Shown here piece after piece: positions 14,791 to 22,924 of a stretch of DNA of 37,556 bases. The notes beneath the pieces are model-generated. The model was given only the letters and a program-made list of their open reading frames with translations, did not search any database and was not told where the DNA came from. Both the position numbers and the translations under genes were made by a program. The stretch lies in assembly GCA_019634275.1 (NCBI GenBank), contig JAHQVP010000257.1, forward strand, positions 1 to 37,556. The letters run 5' to 3'. Numbering within the stretch: the stretch's first letter is position 1; each line of letters begins with the position of its first letter. The stretch comes from Saprospiraceae bacterium. Lineage in GTDB: Bacteria > Bacteroidota > Bacteroidia > Chitinophagales > Saprospiraceae.

Positions 14791-16629
14791 TTACTGCTTA
14801 CGGAAAATGCTAACTTCTGGAGCACTTTCTTTTGTCATTTTTGTCTTGATACGCAGATCGGAATGGGACTTCAATAATTTTCGCGCGTCTTCTGCTGAGA
14901 TTTTCTTGCCATTGTACGTGTAGGTGGCATTTAAAGCATCCATCTTTTGCAAATGCTCATATGGACTTACCGGTGGTGCAGGTGGCATGGGAGCATTCTG
15001 ATGAAGGGCAGTTTTTTCTTTTTCGATTTCTTTCATCTTAAGTTTTAGCTCCATTGCTGCCTGTTCCATTTTGCGCTGTGCTTTTTCGTGCTCTTTTTGC
15101 ACGTACGCTAATTTTTCCAGCTGCATTTTTTCTCTTTCCATCTCATGCTCCATTTCCTTCTCCCTTATTTCTACTTGAGCCCTTTCTTTCTCTCGGAGCA
15201 GATTTTCCCGGGCTTCATATTTCATCTTTTCATGTTCTTTCTCCAATTGCTTTCGCTGCATATGCAGGTCAGCGTATGTGGCCTTCAACTGCGCCATTTT
15301 GGCGTTGTAATCTCCGCCTAACTGGGCGTGGTGATCTGGCACAGGTGGAGCAGGAGGCCTGGGGGCTTTAGCTGGACTTGGAGGAACAGGTGGAGCTGGC
15401 GGAGCGGGTGGTTGACTAGGTGGGGTGGCCTTAGGTGGTGCCGGGGGTACAGGAGTGAGAGGTGGTGCAGGAGGCGCTGGGGGAGCCGGTGGTTTGGCAA
15501 GTACTGGAAAAGGCTCGGCCGATCTCCGTTGACCGATCGTCATGCTCCGATAGATTTTTGATAAGGTGTTTACTTCGTCACCGTCAATCTTCAGGAAGGA
15601 AGGATCTTGTGCATTGTATTTTTTCGCGAGTCTATTGTATTCGTTGATTTCTTCTTTGGAAGGGGGAGCAGGAGTGGTGTCAGTAGCGCTTGGCAAGTCG
15701 ATGCTGTGCGTTGATTGTAAAGGTGTAGCCACAATCAGGTCAGGAGTTGCTTCTTCGATGTAAAGGGGGGCACGATCGCTGAAGGCCAAAAATAATATGG
15801 CACATAACGGAAGCAAAAACACACATTTTGTGTGCATGCGATTTCTGTTTTTCTCTGTATTCATAATTAATAGTCTTTTCTTAATGGACGGGAAATTGAA
15901 AGCACTTATCAAACCATGGCCAGGGGTAGCTTGCGTTAATCCAATCAATATTTGTTGATAATTTTTCTTAGTGGTTATTTGATTCAATACAGCTTGATCC
16001 GCAAGAAATTCATGATTAAGTCGAATGGATTTGTTGTAGAGATAGAGGAGAGGATTAAACCAAAATACAATTTGAAGAATCTCGATCACAAGAATGTCCA
16101 ATGTGTGCAACTGTACTGCATGTGCCTCTTCATGCATGAGTACCTCCGTAGGAATATTACCTGCACGAAAGGCTGCCCTGTCGAGAAACAGATATCTCCA
16201 GAACACATGTGGCGGAATACGGTCACCATGCAGAACACGTATGCTCTTAGTGCTAGTCACCTTAGGGTTTTGAGCAGCCCTTTTTAAGAGTTTACGAATA
16301 TTCTTGCAAAACCTGACCAGCATGATGATGAAACCAGTTAGGTAGGCAACAATTGACAGGGCCATGATCCAAAGTTGTGATTTTCTTGATTCAGAGTGGA
16401 TCGACTCGCCAAGCGTCTGCAATCCAGCATTCAACTCCTGTGGCACGGATGGTATGACGACAGTATAGGTCACAGTGATGAGTGGTACCGATAGTGCAAA
16501 GAGTAAACTGAACAGCAGGAAGAAGCGCTTAAATACGTGCATATGTTCCCCTTCCAGATACAGTTTGTAGAAGAAAAAAAGTACGGCAAGAAGCGCGGAT
16601 GATTTAAGAAGATAATATGCCATGGTCAT
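14791..16629 (-). CDS. BlaR1-like M56 membrane metallopeptidase with long Pro-rich and coiled-coil tail
   Basis: The 612-residue protein is the sensor/protease partner of the BlaI-type repressor encoded just upstream; its ATG overlaps the repressor stop (ATGA). It has membrane helices near 6-24, 35-55 and 86-106, then the zinc site HEEAH (H166, H170) with a downstream HEFLADQ (H206, E207), and another hydrophobic segment near 270-285. The rest has a proline-rich block (repeats of PAPP, about 375-435), a charged Lys/Glu coiled coil (about 440-535) and a C-terminal NGKKISAEDARKLL segment typical of Bacteroidota M56 proteins. No penicillin-binding domain is seen, so the signal is probably not a beta-lactam as in classical BlaR1. 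The tail is expected to lie outside the membrane. Confidence 0.9.
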   Translation of the reverse strand: MTMAYYLLKSSALLAVLFFFYKLYLEGEHMHVFKRFFLLFSLLFALSVPLITVTYTVVIPSVPQELNAGLQTLGESIHSESRKSQLWIMALSIVAYLTGFIIMLVRFCKNIRKLLKRAAQNPKVTSTKSIRVLHGDRIPPHVFWRYLFLDRAAFRAGNIPTEVLMHEEAHAVQLHTLDILVIEILQIVFWFNPLLYLYNKSIRLNHEFLADQAVLNQITTKKNYQQILIGLTQATPGHGLISAFNFPSIKKRLLIMNTEKNRNRMHTKCVFLLPLCAILFLAFSDRAPLYIEEATPDLIVATPLQSTHSIDLPSATDTTPAPPSKEEINEYNRLAKKYNAQDPSFLKIDGDEVNTLSKIYRSMTIGQRRSAEPFPVLAKPPAPPAPPAPPLTPVPPAPPKATPPSQPPAPPAPPVPPSPAKAPRPPAPPVPDHHAQLGGDYNAKMAQLKATYADLHMQRKQLEKEHEKMKYEARENLLREKERAQVEIREKEMEHEMEREKMQLEKLAYVQKEHEKAQRKMEQAAMELKLKMKEIEKEKTALHQNAPMPPAPPVSPYEHLQKMDALNATYTYNGKKISAEDARKLLKSHSDLRIKTKMTKESAPEVSIFRKQ

Positions 16630-16997
16630 TTCTTATTTATCTCAGCATCGATAATCTTGCGCAATGCACGTAGTTCGTCCTTGGATAGATTGGTTCTCTT
16701 GGTAAAGAATGAAGCGAATTGACCAGCGCTATCATCGAAGAAGTCCCGAATTAGGGTATTTATTTGTCCTGAGAAGTAAACTTCTTTATCTACTAAGGGG
16801 AAGTAAAGCCGCGCAGAGGAATTTTTTTTGAAGTCGACATATCCTTTGTCCCTCATCCGCTTGAGCAACGTGGCAATTGTTGTGGCTGCTGGTTTAGGAT
16901 CAGGATAGGCCTCTATTAGATCCCGCATAGGGGCTTGGTGCATACGCCATAGGATGTTCATTAATTCTTCCTCAGACTTGGATAAACTTGGCCGCAT
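16626..16997 (-). CDS. BlaI/MecI/CopY-type transcriptional repressor
   Basis: The 123-residue winged-helix repressor begins LSKSEEELMNILWRMHQAPMRDLIEAYP and carries the recognition segment PAATTIATLLKRMRDKGYVDFKK. Its C-terminal dimerisation half contains SKDELRALRKIIDAEINKK. Proteins of this family bind TACAnnTGTA-type palindromes and are cleaved through the partner M56 protease. Two such palindromes lie 14-58 nt upstream of its start, so it is predicted to repress its own operon. A third candidate site lies before the LolA-like gene at 26867. Confidence 0.95.
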   Translation of the reverse strand: MRPSLSKSEEELMNILWRMHQAPMRDLIEAYPDPKPAATTIATLLKRMRDKGYVDFKKNSSARLYFPLVDKEVYFSGQINTLIRDFFDDSAGQFASFFTKRTNLSKDELRALRKIIDAEINKK

Positions 16998-17010
16998 AAG
17001 TCACGTATTA

Positions 17011-17055
17011 TTCTACAAACGTAGAAAGAATATATTTATTCTACAAATGTAGAAT
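17011..17055 (-). promoter_or_regulatory. Twin BlaI operators overlapping a Bacteroidota promoter
   Basis: TTCTACAAACGTAGAA (17011-17026) and ATTCTACAAATGTAGAAT (17038-17055) are palindromes of the BlaI type. Read on the minus strand, the distal one contains TTTG (complement of 17044-17047) and the proximal one contains TACGTTTG (complement of 17016-17023), separated by 20 nt. These fit the Bacteroidota housekeeping promoter (TTG about 19-21 nt before TAnnTTTG). A repressor bound to both sites would cover both promoter elements. Confidence 0.85.
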
Positions 17056-17241
17056 TTGAAGCCAGGGAAGAACGGATAAGAGATTATTCTGACAAGCAGA
17101 AAACTATGCAAGGGATGTCCTGGGTCATGCAAAATATGCAGGCTCTACCTATTTTAAGCAGTCTGGGGGGACTTCAAGGGAGAGATGGCGGCCGTCAAAT
17201 TATTTTAGAGATGTTTTCAGAATGGCAATGCTCCTCTAATC

Positions 17242-18306
17242 TTAAGCCGTTGCCTCGCCCTTCATCTTCTCAGCATTTTCTGCCACCTGAAGCGCTTCCA
17301 AAATATCTTCGATGCTCCCTTCCATGATTTTGTCTAGGCTGTAAAGTGTCAGCCCGATGCGGTGATCCGTCATCCGGTTTTGTGGAAAGTTGTATGTCCG
17401 CACTTTGTCAGAACGGTCACCACTGCCAACGAGACTGCGCCTGTGCTCTGCTTTTTCTTTTTCGTAAGCGGCTTTCTGGGCTTCGTATATTTTTTGATAC
17501 AATCGCTGGAGCGCAATTTCCCGGTTTTTGATTTGAGATCGGCCGTCGGTGCTTTCGGATACGACGCCTGTGGGCAAATGCGTAAAGCGCACGCCCGATT
17601 CGGTTTTGTTGACGTGTTGTCCCCCCGCACCACTGGATCGAAAGGTGTCTACCTTTAGGTCAGATTTCTTGATGTCGACATCTTCCATTTCTAGTTTTGG
17701 CATCACGACCACGGTTGCTGCTGACGTGTGCACCCGACCTTGAGATTCTGTTTTGGGCACTCGCTGCACGCGATGCGCCCCCGATTCAAACTTGAGCTTT
17801 CCAAATACATCTGTCCCGGATACTTCCAGTTGGAGTTTGCTGAATCCACCTGAAGTTCCTTCATTGGCATTAAGCACTTCCACTTTCCATCCCTGGGCAT
17901 CGAAGTATTTAGAATACATGCGATAGAGATCACCGACGAAAATGCTGGCCTCATCACCCCCTGTTCCAGCCCTGATTTCGAATAGAACATCACGCTCATC
18001 CTCTGGATCTTTGGGTATTAATAGCACTTTGAGACGTTCTTCGAGATCATTCCTTTGTCCCTGCAGCTCCTGAATTTCTTCATGGGCCATTGCTTTCATC
18101 TCGGGATCCTGAAGCAGCTCCTTCGCCCCATCCAGGTCCCTTAGGAGGTCTCGATATGTGTAGTAGCAATCGACTACTTCTTTGAGTCCTTGGTATTCTT
18201 TGTTGATTTTCGCATATCGGGACTGGTCTGAAAGGACTTCAGGGTCGGCCATCTGTTCTTCGAGGTGTTTGAAGTGAGCCTCGATCTGCATGAGTTTTTC
18301 CAGCAT
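17242..18306 (-). CDS. prfA: Peptide chain release factor 1
   Basis: The 354-residue protein is release factor 1, which ends translation at UAA and UAG. The catalytic GGQ is at 228-230 in SSGAGGQHVNKTESGVR, and the stop-codon-reading PxT is PKT at 184-186 in HRVQRVPKTESQGRVHTS, the RF1 form rather than the SPF of RF2. The N-terminal coiled-coil part (MLEKLMQIEAHFKHLEEQM) and the IRAGTGGDEA loop are also canonical. Length is normal for the family. It is the last of four minus-strand genes (pdeM, sigma, small protein, prfA). Confidence 0.98.
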   Translation of the reverse strand: MLEKLMQIEAHFKHLEEQMADPEVLSDQSRYAKINKEYQGLKEVVDCYYTYRDLLRDLDGAKELLQDPEMKAMAHEEIQELQGQRNDLEERLKVLLIPKDPEDERDVLFEIRAGTGGDEASIFVGDLYRMYSKYFDAQGWKVEVLNANEGTSGGFSKLQLEVSGTDVFGKLKFESGAHRVQRVPKTESQGRVHTSAATVVVMPKLEMEDVDIKKSDLKVDTFRSSGAGGQHVNKTESGVRFTHLPTGVVSESTDGRSQIKNREIALQRLYQKIYEAQKAAYEKEKAEHRRSLVGSGDRSDKVRTYNFPQNRMTDHRIGLTLYSLDKIMEGSIEDILEALQVAENAEKMKGEATA

Positions 18307-18377
18307 TAATAAACAGAGGTCTGGGTCACCACTTGGATAAGTGATGACGGATTAAAAGGAGAAGTGCAGCTGGTCAG

Positions 18378-18617
18378 CTAATGTGGAAATCGGACCTGGT
18401 CCTTAATGGACTGGATGAATTCTGGAGTGACTTTAGGACGAGTCACATTCTTTCGAACAAACTCGCGAAAGTTCCGCTCTTTATTCATCATCTGCGCAAA
18501 CTCGGGATCTCCCTCAACTTTCTTCATCATTTCATCTTGTGCTTCCTGGGTTAGGGCACGATCTAAAATGAGGTCTACATTTTGTCGTAATTCTTGGTAA
18601 TCGTTCGGACCACGCAT
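18378..18617 (-). CDS. Small protein beside ECF sigma factor, candidate Cys-less anti-sigma factor
   Basis: The 79-residue soluble protein lies 73 nt downstream of the ECF sigma gene on the same strand. Its second half (FREFVRKNVTRPKVTPEFIQSIKDQVR) resembles the end of Bacteroidota zinc-type anti-sigma proteins, where the tail commonly reads like VSPELIQSIKE. The expected HxxxCxxC zinc motif is absent: there is no cysteine at all, and GDPEFAQMMNKERNF stands where it would be. It may be an anti-sigma factor that dispenses with zinc, or a decayed one. It has no membrane segment. Confidence 0.7.
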   Translation of the reverse strand: MRGPNDYQELRQNVDLILDRALTQEAQDEMMKKVEGDPEFAQMMNKERNFREFVRKNVTRPKVTPEFIQSIKDQVRFPH

Positions 18618-18690
18618 ATCAATAGTGGATTAAAAATTACAATATATGCTCGGCCTTAGGGTAGAAGCTAAGCTAAAATAACAAACTTTT

Positions 18691-19293
18691 CTACTCACTT
18701 TCGTCATCTTTTGCCTTGCTTCGCTTGTCTTCAAATCCCAGAGATTCGGCATAGATCTTTAATTTGTCTTTGAGCATGTTCCGTGCCCGATGCAAACGCG
18801 ATCGCACAGTGCCAATGGGGATATCGATGATTTTTGCAATCTCTTCATACGTAAACCCTTCAACATCACAAAGCAGAATGACGGTCCTAAAATCAATAGG
18901 CAGGGAGTTTATTGCAGAGGTAACCTCATCTCCCATTAAATTCTCGAAGATTTCTTCTCTCAGATCCTGGTACTCCGCAATGCTTGCTTCCTCCTGATCC
19001 TGATAACCGATGAATTCTTCGAAATCAACCTTGGTCGGACGACGACTTTTCTTCCGATACTGGTTGATGTATGCATTCTTCAAGATCTTGAACAACCAGG
19101 CTTTGGCATTCGTTCCCTCGTCGTAAGATTTAATGGCCCGGTAGGCTTTCATGAAGGTTTCTTGCACAAGATCCTTCGCGTCTTCCTCATTGTAGGTAAG
19201 ATGATAGGCGAATGTGGTCAAGGGGTCGACATGAGGCAACAATTCCTTTTCAAAGATTACGTCACCGTTCGTTTTCTGCGAGTCCTTGTCCAT
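18691..19293 (-). CDS. RNA polymerase sigma factor, ECF (sigma-70) family
   Basis: The 200-residue protein has region 2 (LTTFAYHLTYNEEDAKDLVQETFMKAYRA and KAWLFKILKNAYINQYRKK) and region 4 (INSLPIDFRTVILLCDVEGFTYEEIAKIIDIPIGTVRSRLHRAR) of ECF sigma factors. The linker between them is longer than minimal and acidic. The C-terminal tail is charged (DKRSKAKDDESE). The small protein at 18378 is the likely antagonist. The target promoters are not evident in the window. Confidence 0.95.
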   Translation of the reverse strand: MDKDSQKTNGDVIFEKELLPHVDPLTTFAYHLTYNEEDAKDLVQETFMKAYRAIKSYDEGTNAKAWLFKILKNAYINQYRKKSRRPTKVDFEEFIGYQDQEEASIAEYQDLREEIFENLMGDEVTSAINSLPIDFRTVILLCDVEGFTYEEIAKIIDIPIGTVRSRLHRARNMLKDKLKIYAESLGFEDKRSKAKDDESE

Positions 19294-19330
19294 GAGGGCT
19301 CAAAAATAGCCTATTCCGTGCAGAATATGG

Positions 19331-19960
19331 TCAAAAGCAGATGAGCTCCTCATCGCCAATCACAATGACCTGATCATCGCGCTGTGGGGACAAGACAGAC
19401 AATCCAGTAAATGTCCCAAATGCAGGAAGAATACCAGAAGACTTTCCAAAGTGAAAGCAGGGCAAAGTGAGGCTATGTCCCGGCGATCCGATCAATCTCA
19501 CTCCCGGATGTACATGGCCGGAGAGATTGTAGGTTCCGAAGATTTCCTCCTCGTAGTGTGAAAAAGAGAAAGGCCCTACGGTCAGTGATTGATAGACGGA
19601 AACGTTGTTTTTTTCCCACAGTGCTACATCCAATATGTCGTGGTTGCCGATCACTAGATCAAAATCTACGGAAGCAAAAGTGGTTCTAAACGTGGCAAAG
19701 TTCTTCCAATCTGCATTGAGGGTGCTGTGAAAGAGATCGCCAACCACAATCAGCCTTTTGACTTCGAAGTCTAACATGAGCGATGACATACGCTCATAAT
19801 TGTCCATGGCAGCAATGGCGGGCACATATAGACCCGAATTGCGAAAATGATCAATCTTGCCCAGGTGTAGATCCGCTAGGATCAAAGCTTGCCGATCCGG
19901 CCAATAGACGGCCTTGTGGTGGTGCAATACCAACTCCTCACCTGCTACCTCTACATTCAC
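19331..19960 (-). CDS. pdeM: Metallophosphoesterase PdeM, ligase-associated DNA repair type
   Basis: The 209-residue protein has the metallophosphatase ligands D30 and H32 in ADLHLGK, D75 and H78 in VGDLFHS, N106-H107-D108 in GNHD, and H149/H151 in SGHVHP. The N-terminal LHHHKAVYWPDRQALILADLHLGK order is that of PdeM, annotated as the DNA-damage-response endonuclease linked to LigD-like ligases and Lhr helicases. None of those partners is in the window. It lies 37 nt upstream of the ECF sigma gene on the same strand. The assignment rests on motif order and family recall. Confidence 0.85.
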   Translation of the reverse strand: MNVEVAGEELVLHHHKAVYWPDRQALILADLHLGKIDHFRNSGLYVPAIAAMDNYERMSSLMLDFEVKRLIVVGDLFHSTLNADWKNFATFRTTFASVDFDLVIGNHDILDVALWEKNNVSVYQSLTVGPFSFSHYEEEIFGTYNLSGHVHPGVRLIGSPGHSLTLPCFHFGKSSGILPAFGTFTGLSVLSPQRDDQVIVIGDEELICF

Positions 19961-20170
19961 AACCCAAAGATAAGAGAGGATCTAATTGCTTTTAAGCGTT
20001 GGGCACGTACCTTTGGAGGTGTGATAATAAAGTTGCTCATCATTGGCATTGGCCTCATGTTGGCCTATCGTATGTTGTCGCCCAGGAAGTCGATCGACAC
20101 GCCCTCCGGCAGAAACCAAGAGGATGAGGGATATACGGACTACGAGATCATAGAGGATGACGACACCTAG
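19889..20170 (+). CDS. Small single-pass membrane protein, possibly DUF4834-like; start uncertain
   Basis: The frame open from 19889 encodes at most 93 residues, but the first 24 lie opposite the pdeM start and look non-coding. Likelier starts are GTG at 20021 or TTG at 20033, which follow a GGAGG at 20015-20019, though spacing is not ideal for either. The supported part is one membrane helix (IIKLLIIGIGLMLAYRML) followed by an acidic tail (GYTDYEIIEDDDT), a layout that recalls small DUF4834 proteins of Bacteroidota. Its end overlaps the pseudouridine synthase start by 14 nt, so the two are probably cotranslated. Confidence 0.55.
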   Translation: MPIRPIDGLVVVQYQLLTCYLYIHNPKIREDLIAFKRWARTFGGVIIKLLIIGIGLMLAYRMLSPRKSIDTPSGRNQEDEGYTDYEIIEDDDT

Positions 20171-20804
20171 TGTCGCAGATATGCTTGTTCAGGAAGATGC
20201 TCACTTTCTCTTCCTGAATAAGCCCGCAGGATTAGCGGTGCAATCATCTTCTCAGCCAGATTTAGTAGGATTGGCTACAGCATATGCTAACCTGCCGTGT
20301 CACCCTTGTCATCGGATTGATCAGCCATGCACCGGTTTGGTCGTGCTGGCTAAAAATGCAGAAGCAGCTGCGTCTTTTCAACGGCAACTCCAAATGGGAG
20401 CGGTGACGCGGAAGTACCTGGCTGCAGTAGCGAATGTACCCACTCCCCCAGTTGGCGATCTGATTCATCGTCTTCAGAAATCGCATAAGAGCAACAAGAT
20501 GTTAATTCGATCCAAGGGCAAAGAAGCCCGTCTGTCCTATCGACTATTGTCCTCCAGTACCCATTACCATCTCCTCGAGATTCAGCTTGCTTCAGGTAGA
20601 CAACATCAAATCCGGGCCCAGCTTGCCGCCATTGGGTGCCCCATCAAAGGAGACAATAAGTACGGATTTAAACGCAAGAATAGAGACCGCTCCATACACC
20701 TCCATAGCCATGTTATGCACTTTGATCTAAACGACCGAGCCTATCAATGTATCGCTCCTCTGCCGCATGATCCTCTTTGGCAGTTCTTTGCACAATCTTT
20801 ATGA
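20157..20804 (+). CDS. RluA-family RNA pseudouridine synthase
   Basis: The 215-residue protein converts uridine to pseudouridine in RNA. The catalytic Asp is D55 in CHRIDQPCTGLVVLAKN, the RluA-type HRxDxxxxGL signature. Also seen are FLNKPAGLAVQ near the start, RKYLAAV, and SGRQHQIRAQLAAIGCPIKGDNKYG near 160-185. It lacks an S4 domain, like the RluA/RluC-like catalytic-only group; target RNA cannot be assigned. Its 3' end overlaps the convergent hybrid kinase gene by 6 nt. Confidence 0.93.
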   Translation: MTTPSVADMLVQEDAHFLFLNKPAGLAVQSSSQPDLVGLATAYANLPCHPCHRIDQPCTGLVVLAKNAEAAASFQRQLQMGAVTRKYLAAVANVPTPPVGDLIHRLQKSHKSNKMLIRSKGKEARLSYRLLSSSTHYHLLEIQLASGRQHQIRAQLAAIGCPIKGDNKYGFKRKNRDRSIHLHSHVMHFDLNDRAYQCIAPLPHDPLWQFFAQSL

Positions 20805-22865
20805 TATAATCCGTTTCTCCTCCCTGGGTGAGTGGCCAAACTCCTTGGCGTACGACCTTGAAAAATATTTGGGATCAGAAAATCCTACATGATACGCGAT
20901 CTCGGAGATTCGTTGATCGCTCTTAACGATTAGTTGGCGTGCGCGACTGAGTCGGACCCAACGAATAAATGAAGTAGTAGAACGATCGGTTAGTGCCTTA
21001 ATCTTTCGGTGTAGCTGCGTTCGACTGAGGGCCATGCCCCGGCAAAGCTCATGCACACCGTAGTCTGGGTTCTCCGCATGATCCAGGACTTCCCGATACA
21101 ATTTAGCCATGAAACTGTCCTCCAAATTGGTCGATGTCCTTTCTTCCAAAAGGTGCTCAAGTGACTGGTATCTTTCCCTCAGGGTTTGTCGGAGTTGATG
21201 CAGTTTGCCCAGACGGACAAGCAACTCCTGGCGATTGAAGGGTTTGGTGAGGTATGCGTCTGCTCCGGTCTGCAGGCCTTCGATACGCGATACTTCATCG
21301 GCCTTCGCCGTTAGTAGGACCACCGGAATATGACTCGTCCTTGTATCGGTCTTCAAGCGAGTGCAAAACTCTAGTCCTGTCATTCGTGGCATCATCACAT
21401 CACTGATGACGAGGTCGGGAACGTGTTCTATGGCGGCATCCAACCCCTCCTGCCCGTTCGGTGCCGTGGAGACTTGATAATATTCTTCGAGACATGCGGT
21501 CAGGTACTCCGCGATGTCTGGGCTGTCTTCCACCACAAGGACCCTTGGAAGATCTTTTTGGACAGGCGAATTCTCTAAGGAGTATTTGATTTCACGCTCG
21601 ATCACCGGCACGGAAATGGCAGACAGATCAATGTCCTGGCCAACTGGTTTACTTTCTTGGTGGATTGGTAAAAGCAAGCGAAAATCAGATCCCTCTTCCG
21701 GAGCGCTGGTTACCTCGATACTCCCTCCCATGAGACTAATCAGTTCACGGACCAATGCGAGGCCAATACCTGTTCCGATCTTCACATTGTGGAAGTTTTC
21801 CTTGGCTTGGAAGAAGCGATCAAAAATCCGATCTAAGATCTCTCGCCGTATACCGATGCCAGTATCCCAAACAACCAGCACCAAGTGTTCTTCTTCGACA
21901 AAGATTCGTAGCCCTACTTTACCTCCACTTGGCGTAAACTTGATGGCATTGGAAAGAAGATTGAACAGAACACGTTGCAATTTTTCCTGATCCACGTCCA
22001 TGATCAGAGAAGAGACGGATTCCTCATATTCGAAAGCCAATCCAGCCTGGTGTGCCAATGGTTGAAACACCTCTGCTATATAGGAGAGGTAGGGGACAAT
22101 ATCGCGTTGAACCCAATTGGTTTTCATATTGCCCGATTCCAACTTGTGCAGATCCAATATCTGATTGACGAGATCAAGAAGATCGTCTGTATTCTTACGG
22201 ATCAAGTTCACTCCCCGGTCTAACCAATTTTCAGGGTCTGCTTCGATCTGATCCGCCATGCCTTTGATGACGGTCAGTGGAGTACGAAGTTCGTGAGAGA
22301 TATTGGTGAAAAACTCGGTTTTCAACATGTCGATCTCGGCCAGCCTCTTATGCTCTAATGCGTCGTTTGGTGGAATAGAGAATCCTCGTTCAGACATTAC
22401 AGCAAACATCGATTGGATGTGTGCACCCGCACGCTCAGCAAAAGCGGTGTAGTCGAGACATTGTTCCGCCCCAAGTTGCAATCCCAATCGTATCGCCTTT
22501 TCATCCACTTCTTCAAACAGCAGCACTAAACCCAGTCCCGGATAGTCTCGTGCATTGAATGGTTTCGACTGGAATGCCTCACCCTGTAGCAGAACCACTT
22601 GATTTTGTTCAACAAACGCATCTGAAAAGTCCCGTATGTCCGCTATTTCCGTAAGATCGACGGACTGCTCCTTGCATGCCTGGTATACCAGATCATGCAG
22701 CTCTGGCTTTGGGTTTGTATGAACGTATGCAATGAGTAATTTATAAGACACCCGATTCCATTGTACTGGGAGGAAAGTTACATTAAAGAAAGGTAACCCT
22801 AAGCTGCGATCTGCAAGCTCATCCCATAGATGATCATGGCAACACCCCTGAATATTCCCGCGCAA
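20799..22865 (-). CDS. Hybrid histidine kinase / response regulator with AraC output, no periplasmic sensor
   Basis: The 688-residue frame contains an N-terminal domain (about 40-160) that resembles a receiver without the usual acidic pocket, a HisKA domain with H191 in TNISHELRTPL, a HATPase domain (NLLSNAIKF, DTGIGI, GTGIGLALV), a receiver with D489 in ISDVMMPRMTG and K541 in LTKPFN, and a C-terminal AraC HTH (ISEIAYHVGFSDPKYFSRSYAKEFGHSP). This is the hybrid two-component design of Bacteroidota but without a beta-propeller periplasmic sensor or membrane helix. The start at 22865 is a TTG; a GTG at 22751 before SYKLLIAYVHTN is an alternative. The propeller protein encoded 59 nt upstream on the same strand might supply the sensing, which is speculation. 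Confidence 0.9.
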   Translation of the reverse strand: MRGNIQGCCHDHLWDELADRSLGLPFFNVTFLPVQWNRVSYKLLIAYVHTNPKPELHDLVYQACKEQSVDLTEIADIRDFSDAFVEQNQVVLLQGEAFQSKPFNARDYPGLGLVLLFEEVDEKAIRLGLQLGAEQCLDYTAFAERAGAHIQSMFAVMSERGFSIPPNDALEHKRLAEIDMLKTEFFTNISHELRTPLTVIKGMADQIEADPENWLDRGVNLIRKNTDDLLDLVNQILDLHKLESGNMKTNWVQRDIVPYLSYIAEVFQPLAHQAGLAFEYEESVSSLIMDVDQEKLQRVLFNLLSNAIKFTPSGGKVGLRIFVEEEHLVLVVWDTGIGIRREILDRIFDRFFQAKENFHNVKIGTGIGLALVRELISLMGGSIEVTSAPEEGSDFRLLLPIHQESKPVGQDIDLSAISVPVIEREIKYSLENSPVQKDLPRVLVVEDSPDIAEYLTACLEEYYQVSTAPNGQEGLDAAIEHVPDLVISDVMMPRMTGLEFCTRLKTDTRTSHIPVVLLTAKADEVSRIEGLQTGADAYLTKPFNRQELLVRLGKLHQLRQTLRERYQSLEHLLEERTSTNLEDSFMAKLYREVLDHAENPDYGVHELCRGMALSRTQLHRKIKALTDRSTTSFIRWVRLSRARQLIVKSDQRISEIAYHVGFSDPKYFSRSYAKEFGHSPREEKRIIS

Positions 22866-22924
22866 CCATCCGAAAGAACTGGTGCCCAGTTAGACCAATT
22901 CGCAGGCGATGCCAATGCAGGAGA

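Noticed and set aside
15318-15561. Open frames opposite and in other frames of the proline-rich block
   Set aside because: They are by-products of the GC-rich PAPP repeats in the M56 gene.
17106-17327. Plus-strand open frame of 73 codons
   Set aside because: Its second half is the antisense of the prfA end and the first half shows no protein features.
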